The position numbers were made by a program, and so were the translations under genes. A model generated the notes under the pieces. The model did not search any database, was not told where the DNA came from, and was given only the letters and a program-made list of their open reading frames with translations. This document shows, piece after piece, positions 52,063-62,197 of a DNA stretch of 64,000 nucleotides (position 1 is its first letter; each line of letters opens with the position of its first letter). Source of the stretch: Nocardiaceae bacterium (GTDB lineage: Bacteria; Actinomycetota; Actinomycetes; Mycobacteriales; Mycobacteriaceae); NCBI GenBank assembly GCA_021372355.1, contig JAJFUQ010000099.1, forward strand, positions 45,712 to 109,711, in the 5' to 3' direction.

Positions 52063-53082
52063 ATGACACTCCCTGAACTGTGGTTCATCGCTGTCGCGGT
52101 GCTGTTCACCGGCTATTTCGTCCTCGAGGGCTTCGACTTCGGCGTCGGCATGCTGTTCCCGGTGCTCGGGCGGACCGATAATCGGCGACGCGTGCTGCTC
52201 AACACCATCGGACCCGTGTGGGACGGGAACGAGGTGTGGCTCATCACCGCCGTCGGCGCGATGTTCGCGGCGTTCCCGGCCTGGTACGCCACGATGTTCT
52301 CCGGGTTCTACCTGCTCATGCTGATGATCCTGGTGTCGCTCATCGTGCGCGTCGTGTCCATCGAGTGGCGCGGCAAGATCAACGACCCGGCGTGGCGCCG
52401 GATGTGCGACGTCGGGATCATGACCGGGTCGTTCGTCCCGTCGTTCCTGTGGGGCGTCATCTTCAGCAACATCGTCGCCGGTCTCGCCATCGACAAGACC
52501 GGGTACGTGACATCGGGATTCTCCGACCTGTTCAACGGCTACGCGATGCTCGGCGGACTTGCGACGCTCGCACTGTTCTTCCTGCACGGGGCCGTGTTCG
52601 TGGCGCTCAAGTCGGCTGGTGAGGTGAGCGACGACGCACGTGCACTCGTCCAACGGTTCACCGTGGTGCCGATCCTGCTCGTCGCCGGCTTCAGTATCTG
52701 GACCCAGGTCGACTTCGGGAAAGAATGGACCTCCGCCGTCGCCGGCGGGATCATCGCTGCGCTCGTCGTTGCGTGGCTGTTGACGGGGACCGGACGCGAC
52801 GGTTGGGCCTTCGCCTTCACGACCGTCAGCGTCGCCGGCCTCGGAGTCCTGCTGTTCGGATCGCTGTTCCCGAACGTTCTGCCGTCGACGATCGATCCCG
52901 AGTTCACGCTCACGATCGCCAACGCGGCCTCGAGTCACTACACCCTCAAGATCGTCGGCTGGTTAGCCCTCATCTTCGGCCCGATCGTTCTGCTGTATCA
53001 GGGCTGGACCTACTGGGTCTTCCGCAAACGAATTGCGGTCGAACAGATTCCGCCATCCATCGGGCTCAGCCTCCGACGATGA
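52063..53082 (+). CDS. cydB: Cytochrome bd quinol oxidase subunit II
   Basis: 339 residues from ATG 52063, with TAGGAGG upstream and nine bases after cydA. The family start ELWFIAVAVLFTGYFVLEGFDFG and the DGNEVWLITA segment are clear, with about eight or nine transmembrane helices. It binds no haem by itself but is needed for the d-haem complex. Its stop overlaps the cydD start by four bases. Confidence 0.95.
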   Translation: MTLPELWFIAVAVLFTGYFVLEGFDFGVGMLFPVLGRTDNRRRVLLNTIGPVWDGNEVWLITAVGAMFAAFPAWYATMFSGFYLLMLMILVSLIVRVVSIEWRGKINDPAWRRMCDVGIMTGSFVPSFLWGVIFSNIVAGLAIDKTGYVTSGFSDLFNGYAMLGGLATLALFFLHGAVFVALKSAGEVSDDARALVQRFTVVPILLVAGFSIWTQVDFGKEWTSAVAGGIIAALVVAWLLTGTGRDGWAFAFTTVSVAGLGVLLFGSLFPNVLPSTIDPEFTLTIANAASSHYTLKIVGWLALIFGPIVLLYQGWTYWVFRKRIAVEQIPPSIGLSLRR

Positions 53083-54635
53083 GCACCACGACCCGCGGCC
53101 CGATCGACCTTGGCCTGGTGCGCGAATCCGCGCGGACCAGGCGGCACATCGCGTCGACAATCGCGTTGACGACGGGTTCAGCGGTCGCGATCGTCGCTGG
53201 TGCGGTGTGCATCGGGACCGTCCTCGCCGGAGTCATCACCGGCGACGGTTTTGCGCCGTGGGGGCTTGGCGGACTGGCTGTTGCGGTCCTGATCGATGCG
53301 ATGTGCACGTGGCTGCGTGAACGGTACGGGCACCGCGCTGCCGATGAGATCGTCACGGACCTGGAAATGGACGTGCTGTCGTCCGTGTCGAAGCGCCGGG
53401 GCCGGCCGGACGACGACGCCTCGCACGACGCATTCGTCCTGGTCACGCGCACGTTGACCGACCTGCGCGTGTATCTCGCGGAGTACGTTCCGGCGCTCGG
53501 CGCGGCGCTGACCGTGCCGCCGATCGTCCTCGCCGTGATCGCGTACTTCGACCTCACTTCTGCGGTCATCGTCGTCGTGACGATCCCGTTCGTCCCGCTC
53601 TTCATGATCCTCATCGGATTGCTGAGCAAGGATCGGGCGGCCGCTACGCTCGCCAAGCTCACGCGCCAGTCCGCGGAGATGCTCGACGTGCTCGAAGGTC
53701 TGCCGACCCTGAGGGCCCTCGGCCGCGAGCGGGGACTCGAAACGCAGCTGCGCCAAACCGGGGACAGGTACCGACACACCGCGCTCGGAGCTCTTCGGAT
53801 CGCGTTCCTGTCGTCGCTCGTGCTCGAGTTCATCGCAACCTTGAGCGTGGCCCTGGTGGCCGTGAGCATCGGATTGCGGCTCGTGTTCGGCGACATGCCA
53901 CTCGCCGCGGGCATCATCGCACTGATCCTCGCGCCGCATGTTTACGGCCCGATCCGGACCGTTGGTGCGAAGTTTCATGCGGCTGAAGACGGCGTCGCCG
54001 CGCTGAATCGAGCACGAGACCTGCTCGAATCCGAGCCGTCCGCCAGCGTGCCCCTCAACCTGACCGCAACGATTCGGGCCGGTCAGATCACCGCGCTCGT
54101 GGGACCGAACGGCAGTGGAAAGTCGACGGCGTTGCTGGCGATGCTCGGTCTGGTCACGCCCACATCAGGCACGGTCACGATCGAAGGTGCGGCTGCGGAC
54201 ACCGAGACGCTCTGGCAGCAGGTGGCTTGGCTCCCGCAGCATCCCGCGATCGTGCCTGGAAACCTGCGCGACAATCTCCGGCTGTCGGGCCTTCACGACG
54301 TCGATGACGACGTCCTTCGCGCTTGTGCCGCAACCGGATTCGACGAAGTCCTCGCGAGCCTTCCGGACGGTTGGGACACCCATGTCGGCGCTCGCGGCGA
54401 AGGGCTGTCGCGCGGCCAGCAACAGCGTCTCGCGCTCACGCGCGTCCTGGCGAGCCCGCGCGAGGTTCTCCTGCTCGACGAGCCGACCGCCCACCTCGAC
54501 GCGGCGGCGGAGGAGCGCGTCATCGCCGCGATCCGAGAACGCGCACAACGCGGGGACACCGTCGTTGTCGTAGCCCATCACCCGGCGCTCATTGCCGCCG
54601 CTGATTCGATCGTTGAAGTCCATGCTGGCGAATGA
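53079..54635 (+). CDS. cydD: ABC transporter for cytochrome bd assembly, CydD
   Basis: 518 residues from ATG 53079 (ATGA overlap with cydB). Six-helix membrane domain (residues 20-320), then an ATPase with Walker [10 protein letters not shown], signature LSRGQQQR and Walker [13 protein letters not shown]. CydDC exports cysteine or glutathione and is required for haem insertion in cytochrome bd. In this lineage, where mycothiol replaces glutathione, the transported thiol may differ. Confidence 0.93.
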   Translation: MSTTTRGPIDLGLVRESARTRRHIASTIALTTGSAVAIVAGAVCIGTVLAGVITGDGFAPWGLGGLAVAVLIDAMCTWLRERYGHRAADEIVTDLEMDVLSSVSKRRGRPDDDASHDAFVLVTRTLTDLRVYLAEYVPALGAALTVPPIVLAVIAYFDLTSAVIVVVTIPFVPLFMILIGLLSKDRAAATLAKLTRQSAEMLDVLEGLPTLRALGRERGLETQLRQTGDRYRHTALGALRIAFLSSLVLEFIATLSVALVAVSIGLRLVFGDMPLAAGIIALILAPHVYGPIRTVGAKFHAAEDGVAALNRARDLLESEPSASVPLNLTATIRAGQITALVGPNGSGKSTALLAMLGLVTPTSGTVTIEGAAADTETLWQQVAWLPQHPAIVPGNLRDNLRLSGLHDVDDDVLRACAATGFDEVLASLPDGWDTHVGARGEGLSRGQQQRLALTRVLASPREVLLLDEPTAHLDAAAEERVIAAIRERAQRGDTVVVVAHHPALIAAADSIVEVHAGE

Positions 54636-56142
54636 CCCGTTGTGGCGTGCTCTCCGTCTCGCGACTCCCGCGAGGCGCAAGATCCTGTTCGCCATCGTGC
54701 TCGGCGTCGCGGCCTCCGGTAGTGCCCTCGCGCTGAGTGCGACATCGGCCTGGCTCATCGCGCGGGCGTGGGAGATGCCGCCGGTACTCATGTTGTCGGT
54801 GGCGGTCGTCAGCGTGCGCGCGCTCGGAATCTCGCGTGGGGTACTGCGGTATCTCGAACGGTTGTCGACGCACGATGCCGCGCTCGACGGCACAACGAAT
54901 GCGCGAGTGTCGATCTACCGGCAACTCTCCGTTGGTGACCCAGAGGTCGTGAGCCGCACCCGTCGAGGCGAACTGCTCATGCGAACAGGTGCGGATGTCG
55001 ACCGCATCTCCCAGGTTCTCGTCCGCGCGATCGTTCCGGCGACCGTTGCCGTGGTCATGTCGATGGCCGCAGTCACGATCGTGGGGCTGATTTCGGTTCC
55101 CGCTGCCGCAGCGCTGGCGATCGCGTTGGTCGTCGCGGTCGTGGCTGCGCCGTGGCTCGCCTCCCGCGGTGCCCGACTGCAGCAGTCTCGAACCGCTGAC
55201 TGGCGCACCGATTTCGCGGCCTACGCATCGACCGTTCTCGAACACTCTGCAGAGCTGCGAGTGACCGGTCGACTCGATCAGATGCTGGGCGAGGCACGAC
55301 GGGCTGCTGAGCAAGCTCGACGGGCGAGCGACCGGACGGCGTGGCACGCGGCGCTGTCGTCCGCTTCCATCCCCGTGGCCGCGGGATTTGCGGTCATTGC
55401 AGCGCTGCTTGCGGCCATCGGATCGACCGATCTTTCGCCGACGAGTCTTGCCGTCTTGGTGCTTGTCCCGCTGGCGGTGACCGAGATCGCGGGCGCCCTG
55501 CCTGCTGCGGCGATCGAACTCGGTCATGCTCGGCGCGCTGCAGTTCGGCTCACGGACCTGCTCGACCGGGCGGCAGCGGGAGGCCAACAAAGAGCGCGGG
55601 TCGAGGTGCCGAAGGTCGATGTGACGCCGGGTGGGCGGCTTGCTGTCACCGGACCGAGTGGTTCCGGCAAGACGACCTTGCTGCTGAAGTTGGCCGAGCA
55701 GGACCCGTCGGCGGCGTACTTCTCCGAGGACGCTCACCTCTTCCGCACCTCGATTTTCGAGAATCTCCGGGTCTCCAACGGGGCTCTCACCACGGAGAAC
55801 GCCTGGCACGCGCTGCGATTGGTCGGCCTCGACGATTGGGTGCGCGAGGTCGGGCTCGACCACGTCCTGAGCTCGGGCGAGCGCAGCCTCTCCGCAGGCC
55901 AACGCCGACGGCTCCTTCTGGCCCGTGCGTTGGTATCGCCTGCGCAAGTGCTGCTTCTCGACGAGCCGACGGAGAATCTCGACGATGCGAGCGCGCGGCA
56001 CCTGCTGGAGTGGCTCCTCGACCCAGGCGTCGACCTGCTGGTTCCCGACCGCACGGTCGTGCTGGCGACGCATGCGCCGGTCCCGCCGGGCGTCGACACG
56101 GTGGTGGTGGGAACGCCTGCTGACGAATCGATGCTCTCCTGA
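54622..56142 (+). CDS. cydC: ABC transporter for cytochrome bd assembly, CydC
   Basis: 506 residues from ATG 54622, a 14-base overlap with cydD. Membrane domain followed by an ATPase with Walker [10 protein letters not shown], signature LSAGQRRR and Walker [13 protein letters not shown]. It forms a heterodimer with CydD. Stop is followed by a gap of 93 bases. A 520-codon frame on the other strand is only a GC shadow. Confidence 0.93.
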   Translation: MLANDPLWRALRLATPARRKILFAIVLGVAASGSALALSATSAWLIARAWEMPPVLMLSVAVVSVRALGISRGVLRYLERLSTHDAALDGTTNARVSIYRQLSVGDPEVVSRTRRGELLMRTGADVDRISQVLVRAIVPATVAVVMSMAAVTIVGLISVPAAAALAIALVVAVVAAPWLASRGARLQQSRTADWRTDFAAYASTVLEHSAELRVTGRLDQMLGEARRAAEQARRASDRTAWHAALSSASIPVAAGFAVIAALLAAIGSTDLSPTSLAVLVLVPLAVTEIAGALPAAAIELGHARRAAVRLTDLLDRAAAGGQQRARVEVPKVDVTPGGRLAVTGPSGSGKTTLLLKLAEQDPSAAYFSEDAHLFRTSIFENLRVSNGALTTENAWHALRLVGLDDWVREVGLDHVLSSGERSLSAGQRRRLLLARALVSPAQVLLLDEPTENLDDASARHLLEWLLDPGVDLLVPDRTVVLATHAPVPPGVDTVVVGTPADESMLS

Positions 56143-56235
56143 CGGCCTCATCGAAATATGTCGATGACGGAGTCAGGGGAGCACCGAATCGTTTGACCGG
56201 AGCGCAGCAGCGGGTCCGCGAGTAGCCTCGCCGAC

Positions 56236-56712
56236 GTGGGTCAAATGAGCGCGAAGCGTCCGGCCGGCGAGGCGCGGACCATGCGGTACCAGGACGTCGT
56301 CAACAAGATCACGACGGCGATCCTGAAGTCTCCGTTGGCAAAGGGTCCTGGTCAGGCACTTGTCCTGCTGCATGTCGTCGGGCGCAAGACCGGCCGTCAT
56401 TTTGACGTTCCCGTGGCGTACGCGCGCGACGGCGATGCGCTCGTGATCGGTACGGCCTTCGCCTGGGCGCGAAACATGCGTACCGGTGAGCCCATCGAAG
56501 TCCACTACATGGGCAAGCTGCGGGTCGCCGATGTCGAGGTGCGTTCCGACGTCGATGACGCCATGGCCGACTACGCGATCCTCTGCCGAACGAACAAGCA
56601 GTTCGCGAAGTTCAACAACATTCGCCGAGACTCAGACGGGAAGGCACACCCGGACGACCTGCGCGCTGCGTGGGAGCAGGGCGGCCGGGCGTATCGCCTG
56701 ACCTTGCGCTAG
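56236..56712 (+). CDS. F420-dependent nitroreductase (DDN) family protein
   Basis: 158 residues from GTG 56236; ATG 56245 is an alternative. The DDN/DUF385 split-beta-barrel pattern is seen: LLHVVGRKTGRHFDVPVAY, ALVIGTAFAWARN and EVHYMGKLRV. Members bind deazaflavin F420 and reduce nitroimidazoles or quinones. F420 is typical of mycolata. It is convergent with the next gene. Confidence 0.82.
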   Translation: MGQMSAKRPAGEARTMRYQDVVNKITTAILKSPLAKGPGQALVLLHVVGRKTGRHFDVPVAYARDGDALVIGTAFAWARNMRTGEPIEVHYMGKLRVADVEVRSDVDDAMADYAILCRTNKQFAKFNNIRRDSDGKAHPDDLRAAWEQGGRAYRLTLR

Positions 56713-56716
56713 ACCC

Positions 56717-57490
56717 TTACGGAACCTCGACCGTGCCGATCGTCGGCAGGAAGCTGCAGCTGTGCGACTTCTGGCCGGCAGCCTGGGTGGTCAGCGAACC
56801 GGAGATGATCGCCAGAACTCGGCCACTGCCGGTGTTGGCCGTTCCACTGAGTGTCGCCGGGCCGTTCGGGTGGTTGATCTTCGCGTCATCGGTCAGCTTG
56901 GTCGTTCCGGTCTTCCCGGTGCTGATGTTCACCCAGGTCACTTCCATCGGACTTGACTGGTGAGCGGTCGGCAGCGGAGTTCCCAGTGCGGTGAACACGA
57001 AGGCCGTCTGGCCCTTCTTCGGACCGGGAACTGGCAGTTTTGCCGGTCCCGGTACCGCGAGAGCGGTGCCGACCGAGTGTCCGGTCTCGCTGATGCACTT
57101 CGGCCCGACGCTGGGGTAGAGGAACTGCGAGATGACGACGCCGTCGGAGGTCGGGATTTTCGGTCCGCCGCCGCCGCTACCGTCGATGAACTTCACGACT
57201 GAGGTCAGGACGCTTCCGATCTGCGGTGGCAATGCGGCTGCACTCGCCTTGGCCTGCTCGAGCAGCGACGCCTGAGCATCGGTCCCCGCGGCGGGCGTGG
57301 TGAGAAGTCCGATAACCGCAGGCGCGAGCGATGCGATGGCATCGGGCGACAGTACGGATCCGAGGTTGGCTGGCACGGCACTCAAGTCGATTCCGCCGGG
57401 TGCGGCCTCCGCCTGACCAGGCAGGGCGAGCACAACGGTGGAGCAGGCGAGAACCGATAGCGCGGCGCGTTTCACTCCCGAGCGTGGCAC
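56717..57490 (-). CDS. Secreted protein of unknown function
   Basis: 257 residues. A signal peptide (KRAALSVLACSTVVLALPG, cleavage about QAEAA-P) leads to an Ala/Pro-rich domain and, from about residue 110, a globular part with SDGVVISQFLYP, KCISETG and SCSFLPTIGTVEVP; Cys residues in CISETG and CSF may form a disulfide. It lies where mycobacteria have the secreted Rv1157c/Rv1158c-type proteins, but I cannot show orthology. No enzymatic motif. Confidence 0.7.
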   Translation of the reverse strand: MPRSGVKRAALSVLACSTVVLALPGQAEAAPGGIDLSAVPANLGSVLSPDAIASLAPAVIGLLTTPAAGTDAQASLLEQAKASAAALPPQIGSVLTSVVKFIDGSGGGGPKIPTSDGVVISQFLYPSVGPKCISETGHSVGTALAVPGPAKLPVPGPKKGQTAFVFTALGTPLPTAHQSSPMEVTWVNISTGKTGTTKLTDDAKINHPNGPATLSGTANTGSGRVLAIISGSLTTQAAGQKSHSCSFLPTIGTVEVP

Positions 57491-57606
57491 TGTCTCTTCC
57501 TCACTCTGCGTTGGGTACAGGAATTCGTTTGCCGGACTGTATTCCGGAAATCCCTGGTCGCGCGTGCTGAGAAAGGGGTGAGTGACTGAATTGTTTGGCG
57601 TCCGAT

Positions 57607-57628
57607 ACGGGGACGCAATCGCCCCCGT
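57607..57628. terminator. Weak hairpin downstream of pterin dehydratase gene
   Basis: ACGGGG-N10-CCCCGT lies nine bases after the stop of the minus-strand dehydratase gene. The arms are short; a U-run follows only on the plus strand, so assignment is tentative. Confidence 0.35.
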
Positions 57629-57636
57629 TTTAATTA

Positions 57637-57927
57637 CTACTGATCGGCCGCGATTTGGTTAATTGTCTGGGCGAAGGCGGTGTCGGACGCCGTCAAGCCG
57701 CCCGCAGAGTGCGTGCTGAGCGTGAATGTGACTTTGCGCCAACGGATATCGATGTCCGGATGGTGCTGGGCGGCCTCGGCGGCCTCGGCGACGCGATTCA
57801 CCAAGGCAATGGCTGCGGGAAAAGTGGAACACGTGAAAGTCCGGGTGATCTCGTTTTCGACGAGGGACCATTCCGGCTCCGCCGTGAGAAATTGTGTGAC
57901 TTCGGTCTCGGAAAGTAGGTTGGCCAT
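57637..57927 (-). CDS. Pterin-4a-carbinolamine dehydratase
   Basis: 96 residues. The active-site HHPDIDIRW motif and the final GGLTASDTAFAQTIN match the PCD/DCoH family. The enzyme dehydrates 4a-hydroxytetrahydrobiopterin to recycle the pterin cofactor of aromatic hydroxylases; in bacteria without such hydroxylases it may serve molybdopterin-related metabolism. M. tuberculosis Rv1159A is at the same place, before the Nudix gene. It is divergent from it by eight bases. Confidence 0.9.
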   Translation of the reverse strand: MANLLSETEVTQFLTAEPEWSLVENEITRTFTCSTFPAAIALVNRVAEAAEAAQHHPDIDIRWRKVTFTLSTHSAGGLTASDTAFAQTINQIAADQ

Positions 57928-57935
57928 ACCCCATC

Positions 57936-58343
57936 ATGTACCTCATGAGCGAAAGTGCGCGAGAGGTCGTTGCGGGGGCGATCGTCCGCTCTGGTCGCCT
58001 TCTTCTCGCACAGCGAGTTTCGCCACCGGAGTTTGTGGGCATGTGGGAGTTGCCGGGCGGCAAGGTCGAGTTGGGGGAGTCGCCCGGCCATGCACTCGTG
58101 CGTGAATTGCGCGAAGAACTCGGTGTCGACGTGCGAGTCCATGAGCGCGTCGGTGTCGACGTCTGGCTCACCGAATGTCTCGTATTGCGTGCATACCGCG
58201 CCGAACTACTTGTCGGAGAACCGATTCCGCACGAACACAGCGCCGTCGCCTGGGTGCGGGCCGAAGAGTTGGCGAGCTACTCGCTCGTTCCGAACGACGA
58301 GAAGTGGGTCCCGGACCTGATCAGGCTGCTCGCGCCTTCTTGA
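57936..58343 (+). CDS. Nudix hydrolase, MutT2-like
   Basis: 135 residues from ATG 57936 (ATG 57945 possible). The Nudix box is complete (GGKVELGESPGHALVRELRE then ELGV). It fits MutT2 (Rv1160), which hydrolyses 5-methyl-dCTP, dCTP or 8-oxo nucleotides. Position, before typA and after the pterin dehydratase gene, matches the mycobacterial order. The 3' end overlaps the small Cys-rich gene on the other strand by 23 bases. Confidence 0.87.
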   Translation: MYLMSESAREVVAGAIVRSGRLLLAQRVSPPEFVGMWELPGGKVELGESPGHALVRELREELGVDVRVHERVGVDVWLTECLVLRAYRAELLVGEPIPHEHSAVAWVRAEELASYSLVPNDEKWVPDLIRLLAPS

Positions 58344-58491
58344 GCGCCTTCTTGAGTTCTTTGCCGGTGAGACCTTGGTGAACAGCTTTCTTCATCTTGT
58401 GAACAACGAAGGGGCATTTGAGGCAGCGCTTGTCGCTCCTGCAGCATTTCTTCTTGGGCTTGAGGTGCGCAACCTTCTCTACCTTGGTCAC
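58321..58491 (-). CDS. Small basic Cys-rich protein
   Basis: 56 residues from GTG 58491. Lys-rich with the motif CCRSDKRCLKCP (four Cys) in the middle and a basic tail (TGKELKKALKKARAA). It looks like a small zinc-binding protein. No signal or membrane segment. It lies between mutT2-like and typA on the opposite strand; a longer in-frame extension is a shadow of typA. Function unknown, and expression needs proof. Confidence 0.7.
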   Translation of the reverse strand: MTKVEKVAHLKPKKKCCRSDKRCLKCPFVVHKMKKAVHQGLTGKELKKALKKARAA

Positions 58492-58558
58492 AGTGGTTAG
58501 CCTACCCTCTCTTCCTCGGTGGAAACATGGGCTGGAAACCCGGGTAAGCTGGTAACTC

Positions 58559-60439
58559 GTGTCTGTTTCTTTCCGCAACGTCGCCATCGTCGCCCACGTC
58601 GACCACGGCAAGACCACCCTCGTCGACGCCATGCTGCGACAGTCCGGGGCCTTCGCTGAGCGTGCTGCGCTCGTCGACCGGGTCATGGACTCCGGCGACC
58701 TGGAGCGTGAAAAGGGCATCACGATCCTCGCCAAGAACACCGCGGTGCACCACATCAACGCGGACGGTTCCGAGACTGTCATCAACGTCATCGACACCCC
58801 CGGCCACGCCGACTTCGGTGGTGAGGTCGAGCGCGGTCTGTCGATGGTCGACGGTGTCGTGCTGCTCGTCGACGCCTCCGAGGGCCCGCTTCCGCAGACC
58901 CGCTTCGTGCTTCGCAAGGCGCTCGCCGCGTCGCTGCCGGTGATCCTGGTCGTCAATAAGACCGACCGTCCGGACGCCCGAATCGCCGAGGTCGTCGAGG
59001 AGAGCCACGACCTGTTGCTCGACCTCGCGTCGGACCTCGACGACGAAGCCGCTCACGCCGCCGAGCTCGCGCTCGAGCTGCCGGTGCTCTACGCCTCGGG
59101 TCGCGAGGGTAAGGCCTCCAAGCACCAGCCGGAAAACGGCCAGGCACCCGACGCTGAGAACCTCGACGCGCTTTTCGACGTCCTCCTCAGCTACATCCCT
59201 GCCCCCAAGGGCGATGCGGCCGCACCGCTGCAGGCGCTCGTCACGAACCTCGACGCGTCACCGTTCCTGGGCCGCCTCGCTCTGGTCCGCATCCACAACG
59301 GCACCCTGCGCAAGGGCCAGACCGTCGCCTGGATGACCGCAGACGGCACCAAGAATGTCAAGATCACCGAGCTGCTGAAGACGTTCGGTGTCGAGCGCCA
59401 GCCCGCCGAAGAGGCGGTCGCCGGAGACATCGTGGCCGTTGCCGGATTCCCGGACATCATGATCGGTGACACTCTCGCGAGCCCGGAGAACCCGGTCGCG
59501 CTGACCCGGATCACGGTGGACGAGCCGGCCATCTCGGTCACGATCGGTATCAACACGTCGCCGCTCGCCGGCCGCAACGGCGGCACCAAGGTGACCGCTC
59601 GCCTGGTGAAGGCCCGCCTGGACCAGGAACTGATCGGTAACGTGTCGATTCGCGTCCTGCCGACCGAGCGCCCGGACACCTGGGAGGTGCAGGGCCGTGG
59701 TGAGCTCGCACTGGCGATCCTCGTCGAGCAGATGCGCCGCGAGGGCTTCGAGCTGACCGTCGGCAAGCCACAGGTCGTCACTCGCACCATCGACGGCAAG
59801 CTGTACGAGCCGTTCGAAGACCTTCAGGTCGACGTCCCGGAGGAATACCTCGGTGCCGTCACGCAGCTCCTCGCGAACCGCAAGGGCCGCATGGTGGGGA
59901 TGAACAACCACGGCTCGGGTTTGGTCCGCATGGAGTTCATCGTCCCGTCGCGTGGTCTCATTGGCTTCCGTACCGACTTCCTCACCGACACCCGCGGAAC
60001 GGGTATCAGCAATGCCATCGCGAGCGGCTACGAGCCGTGGGCCGGCGAGATTCGTGCGCGCCACACCGGTTCGCTCGTGTCCGACCGTGCCGGCGCGATC
60101 ACGCCGTACGCCATGATCCAGCTTGCGGATCGCGGCACGTTCTTCGTCGAGCCGGGTTCGCCGACCTACGAGGGCATGGTTGTCGGAATCAACCCGCGCG
60201 CTGAGGATCTCGACGTCAACGTGACGCGTGAGAAGAAGCTCACCAACATGCGCTCCTCGACGAGCGACGTCCTCGAGACGCTTGCGCGGCCGATCACGCT
60301 GGGCCTCGAAGGCGCGCTCGAGTTTTGCGCCGAAGACGAGTGTGTCGAGGTGGGCCCGGACGTCATTCGGGTGCGTAAGGTGATTCTCGATGCGACCGAA
60401 CGTGGACGCGAACGGTCGCGTGCGAAGGCACGAGGGTAA
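58559..60439 (+). CDS. typA: Ribosome-associated GTPase TypA/BipA
   Basis: 626 residues from GTG 58559. G-domain motifs: AHVDHGKTTL, DTPGHADFGGE, NKTDRP. The translational-GTPase domains II-V follow, with the BipA C-terminal segment (GIVRRKVI-like region replaced by DVIRVRKVILDA). It assists ribosome assembly and stress or cold tolerance. The next gene, lpqW, follows as in M. tuberculosis Rv1165-Rv1166. Confidence 0.95.
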   Translation: MSVSFRNVAIVAHVDHGKTTLVDAMLRQSGAFAERAALVDRVMDSGDLEREKGITILAKNTAVHHINADGSETVINVIDTPGHADFGGEVERGLSMVDGVVLLVDASEGPLPQTRFVLRKALAASLPVILVVNKTDRPDARIAEVVEESHDLLLDLASDLDDEAAHAAELALELPVLYASGREGKASKHQPENGQAPDAENLDALFDVLLSYIPAPKGDAAAPLQALVTNLDASPFLGRLALVRIHNGTLRKGQTVAWMTADGTKNVKITELLKTFGVERQPAEEAVAGDIVAVAGFPDIMIGDTLASPENPVALTRITVDEPAISVTIGINTSPLAGRNGGTKVTARLVKARLDQELIGNVSIRVLPTERPDTWEVQGRGELALAILVEQMRREGFELTVGKPQVVTRTIDGKLYEPFEDLQVDVPEEYLGAVTQLLANRKGRMVGMNNHGSGLVRMEFIVPSRGLIGFRTDFLTDTRGTGISNAIASGYEPWAGEIRARHTGSLVSDRAGAITPYAMIQLADRGTFFVEPGSPTYEGMVVGINPRAEDLDVNVTREKKLTNMRSSTSDVLETLARPITLGLEGALEFCAEDECVEVGPDVIRVRKVILDATERGRERSRAKARG

Positions 60440-60465
60440 TTTGGCGTCGACGGGAGGGGGTGCGC

Positions 60466-62184
60466 ATGCGCGTGTTCCACTCTCGGAGATTGGTCGCCGC
60501 CGCCATGGTGACGGCCAGCGCACTGTCGCTGGCCTCCTGCACGGCTAATCCACCGCCGCCGATCCAGGCCGAACCGTCGACATCGACGACGGTGCCGTCC
60601 CCGGAGAACAAGAACCGGATCGTCGTCGCGGTTGATGACATCGGTACGGGGATGAACCCACACCTGTTGTCGGATCAGTCGCCGGCGAACGCCGCGGTGG
60701 GCTCGCTCGTTTTGCCGAGCCCGTTCCGTCCGGTGCCCGGCGATGCGCCGGGCAGCACGGCGTGGGTTCTCGACAAGAACATGATGGTGTCGGCCGAGGT
60801 CACGAGCACCGAACCGTTCACGATCACGTACAAGATCCGCGATGAGGCGCAGTGGTCGGACGGTGCTCCGATCGCCGCCGAGGACTTCCAGTACCTGTGG
60901 CAGCAGATGACGACGCAGCCCGGTGCGGTCGATCCGGCGGGCTACCAGCTCATCGACAAGGTCGTGTCCGCGGGCGGCGGCAAGACCGTCAACGTCGTCA
61001 TGAAGTCGGCGTACCCGGCGTGGCGTGAACTTTTCACGAGCCTGTTGCCGTCGCACCTCGTCAAGGATTCGCCGGGCGGGTTCGAGGAAGGCCTCGCGTC
61101 CACGATCCCGGTGTCGGGCGGACTGTTCCATATCAAGTCGGTCGATCGCGGTCGTGGCGAGATCCTCCTCGAGCGCAACGATCGCTTCTGGGACAAGCCG
61201 GCCACGCCGGACCAGATCCTCATTCGGCGGTCGGGCAACGCGCCGCAGCTCGCCGAGTCGATGCGGTCGGACGACGCCCAGATGGCGCTTGTTCACGTGA
61301 GCAACGCGGTGCAGGCCCAGCTGCAGGCGATCGAGGGCGTCAACGCGAAGCAGATCTACCAGCCTCGCCGACTACAACTCGTCCTGAACGGCCGCGTCCC
61401 GAAGCTCGCCGATGTGCGAGTGCGGGCTGGTGTTCTGGGTCTGCTCGATCCCGGGTTGCTCGCCACCGTCGCGATGGACACCGGCGCATTCGTCGAACCG
61501 GCCCGTGCACAGATCCTGTCGCCCTCGGACCCGGGTTATGCACCGACCGCGCCACCGCCGATGTCGGGCGGCGATGCCCTCGGGCTACTCGCGGCCGGAG
61601 GTTTCCCGAAGTCGAAGCCGTTGGCTCTGCGCATCGGTGTTCCGGAGAACGACACGGTCGCCTTCGCCGTGGCGTCGACGGCTGCCGATCAGCTGCGTGC
61701 GGCAGGCCTGCAGGTGACCGTCGACAGCATCGCCGGGCGCGAGTTGTACGGCACGATCCTGCTCAACGGCGAAGTCGACATCATTGTGGGCTGGGAACGT
61801 GCGGGTACGGACGCTGCGACGACGCTGGCATCCCGCTTCGCGTGCCCCGCACCGTCCACCGCCACGACCAGCATCAAGCCCACGACGCCGACCACCACCA
61901 AGGCGTCGGAGGAGTCGACGACCGCGGTCGCGACGAACCTCAGCGGCATCTGCGACAAGGCCATGCAGGACGAGATCGCGGGCGCTATCGACGGCGACCC
62001 CGCCATCAACACCGTCCTCGCGGCGCTCGAGCCGAAGCTGTGGGCGCTGTCCGCGGTACTGCCGATCGTGCAGGACCAGACGATGGCGGTCATCGGACCG
62101 GGCGTGACTGGAGCGACCCTCAACGGTGCCCTTCCGGTCGGTATCTTCGCCGACGCCGAGAAGTGGGCAAAAAAGACTCCGTGA
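60466..62184 (+). CDS. lpqW: Lipoprotein LpqW (solute-binding-protein family 5)
   Basis: 572 residues from ATG 60466, with GGGAGGGGG upstream; GTG 60460 is possible. Lipobox LASC after the signal (Cys about 25). The body follows the peptide/nickel-binding family 5 fold: YKIRDEAQWSDGAPIAAEDFQYLWQQ, SGGLFHIKS and ERNDRFWDKP. In mycobacteria LpqW steers phosphatidylinositol mannoside intermediates toward lipoarabinomannan. A Thr-rich insertion lies near residues 466-490. Position after typA matches Rv1166. Confidence 0.9.
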   Translation: MRVFHSRRLVAAAMVTASALSLASCTANPPPPIQAEPSTSTTVPSPENKNRIVVAVDDIGTGMNPHLLSDQSPANAAVGSLVLPSPFRPVPGDAPGSTAWVLDKNMMVSAEVTSTEPFTITYKIRDEAQWSDGAPIAAEDFQYLWQQMTTQPGAVDPAGYQLIDKVVSAGGGKTVNVVMKSAYPAWRELFTSLLPSHLVKDSPGGFEEGLASTIPVSGGLFHIKSVDRGRGEILLERNDRFWDKPATPDQILIRRSGNAPQLAESMRSDDAQMALVHVSNAVQAQLQAIEGVNAKQIYQPRRLQLVLNGRVPKLADVRVRAGVLGLLDPGLLATVAMDTGAFVEPARAQILSPSDPGYAPTAPPPMSGGDALGLLAAGGFPKSKPLALRIGVPENDTVAFAVASTAADQLRAAGLQVTVDSIAGRELYGTILLNGEVDIIVGWERAGTDAATTLASRFACPAPSTATTSIKPTTPTTTKASEESTTAVATNLSGICDKAMQDEIAGAIDGDPAINTVLAALEPKLWALSAVLPIVQDQTMAVIGPGVTGATLNGALPVGIFADAEKWAKKTP

Positions 62185-62197
62185 GTGATCCGATCTC

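Noticed and set aside
54589..56151. 520-codon open frame opposite cydC
   Set aside because: It mirrors an intact ABC transporter gene and shows low-complexity Arg/His-rich sequence without any domain.
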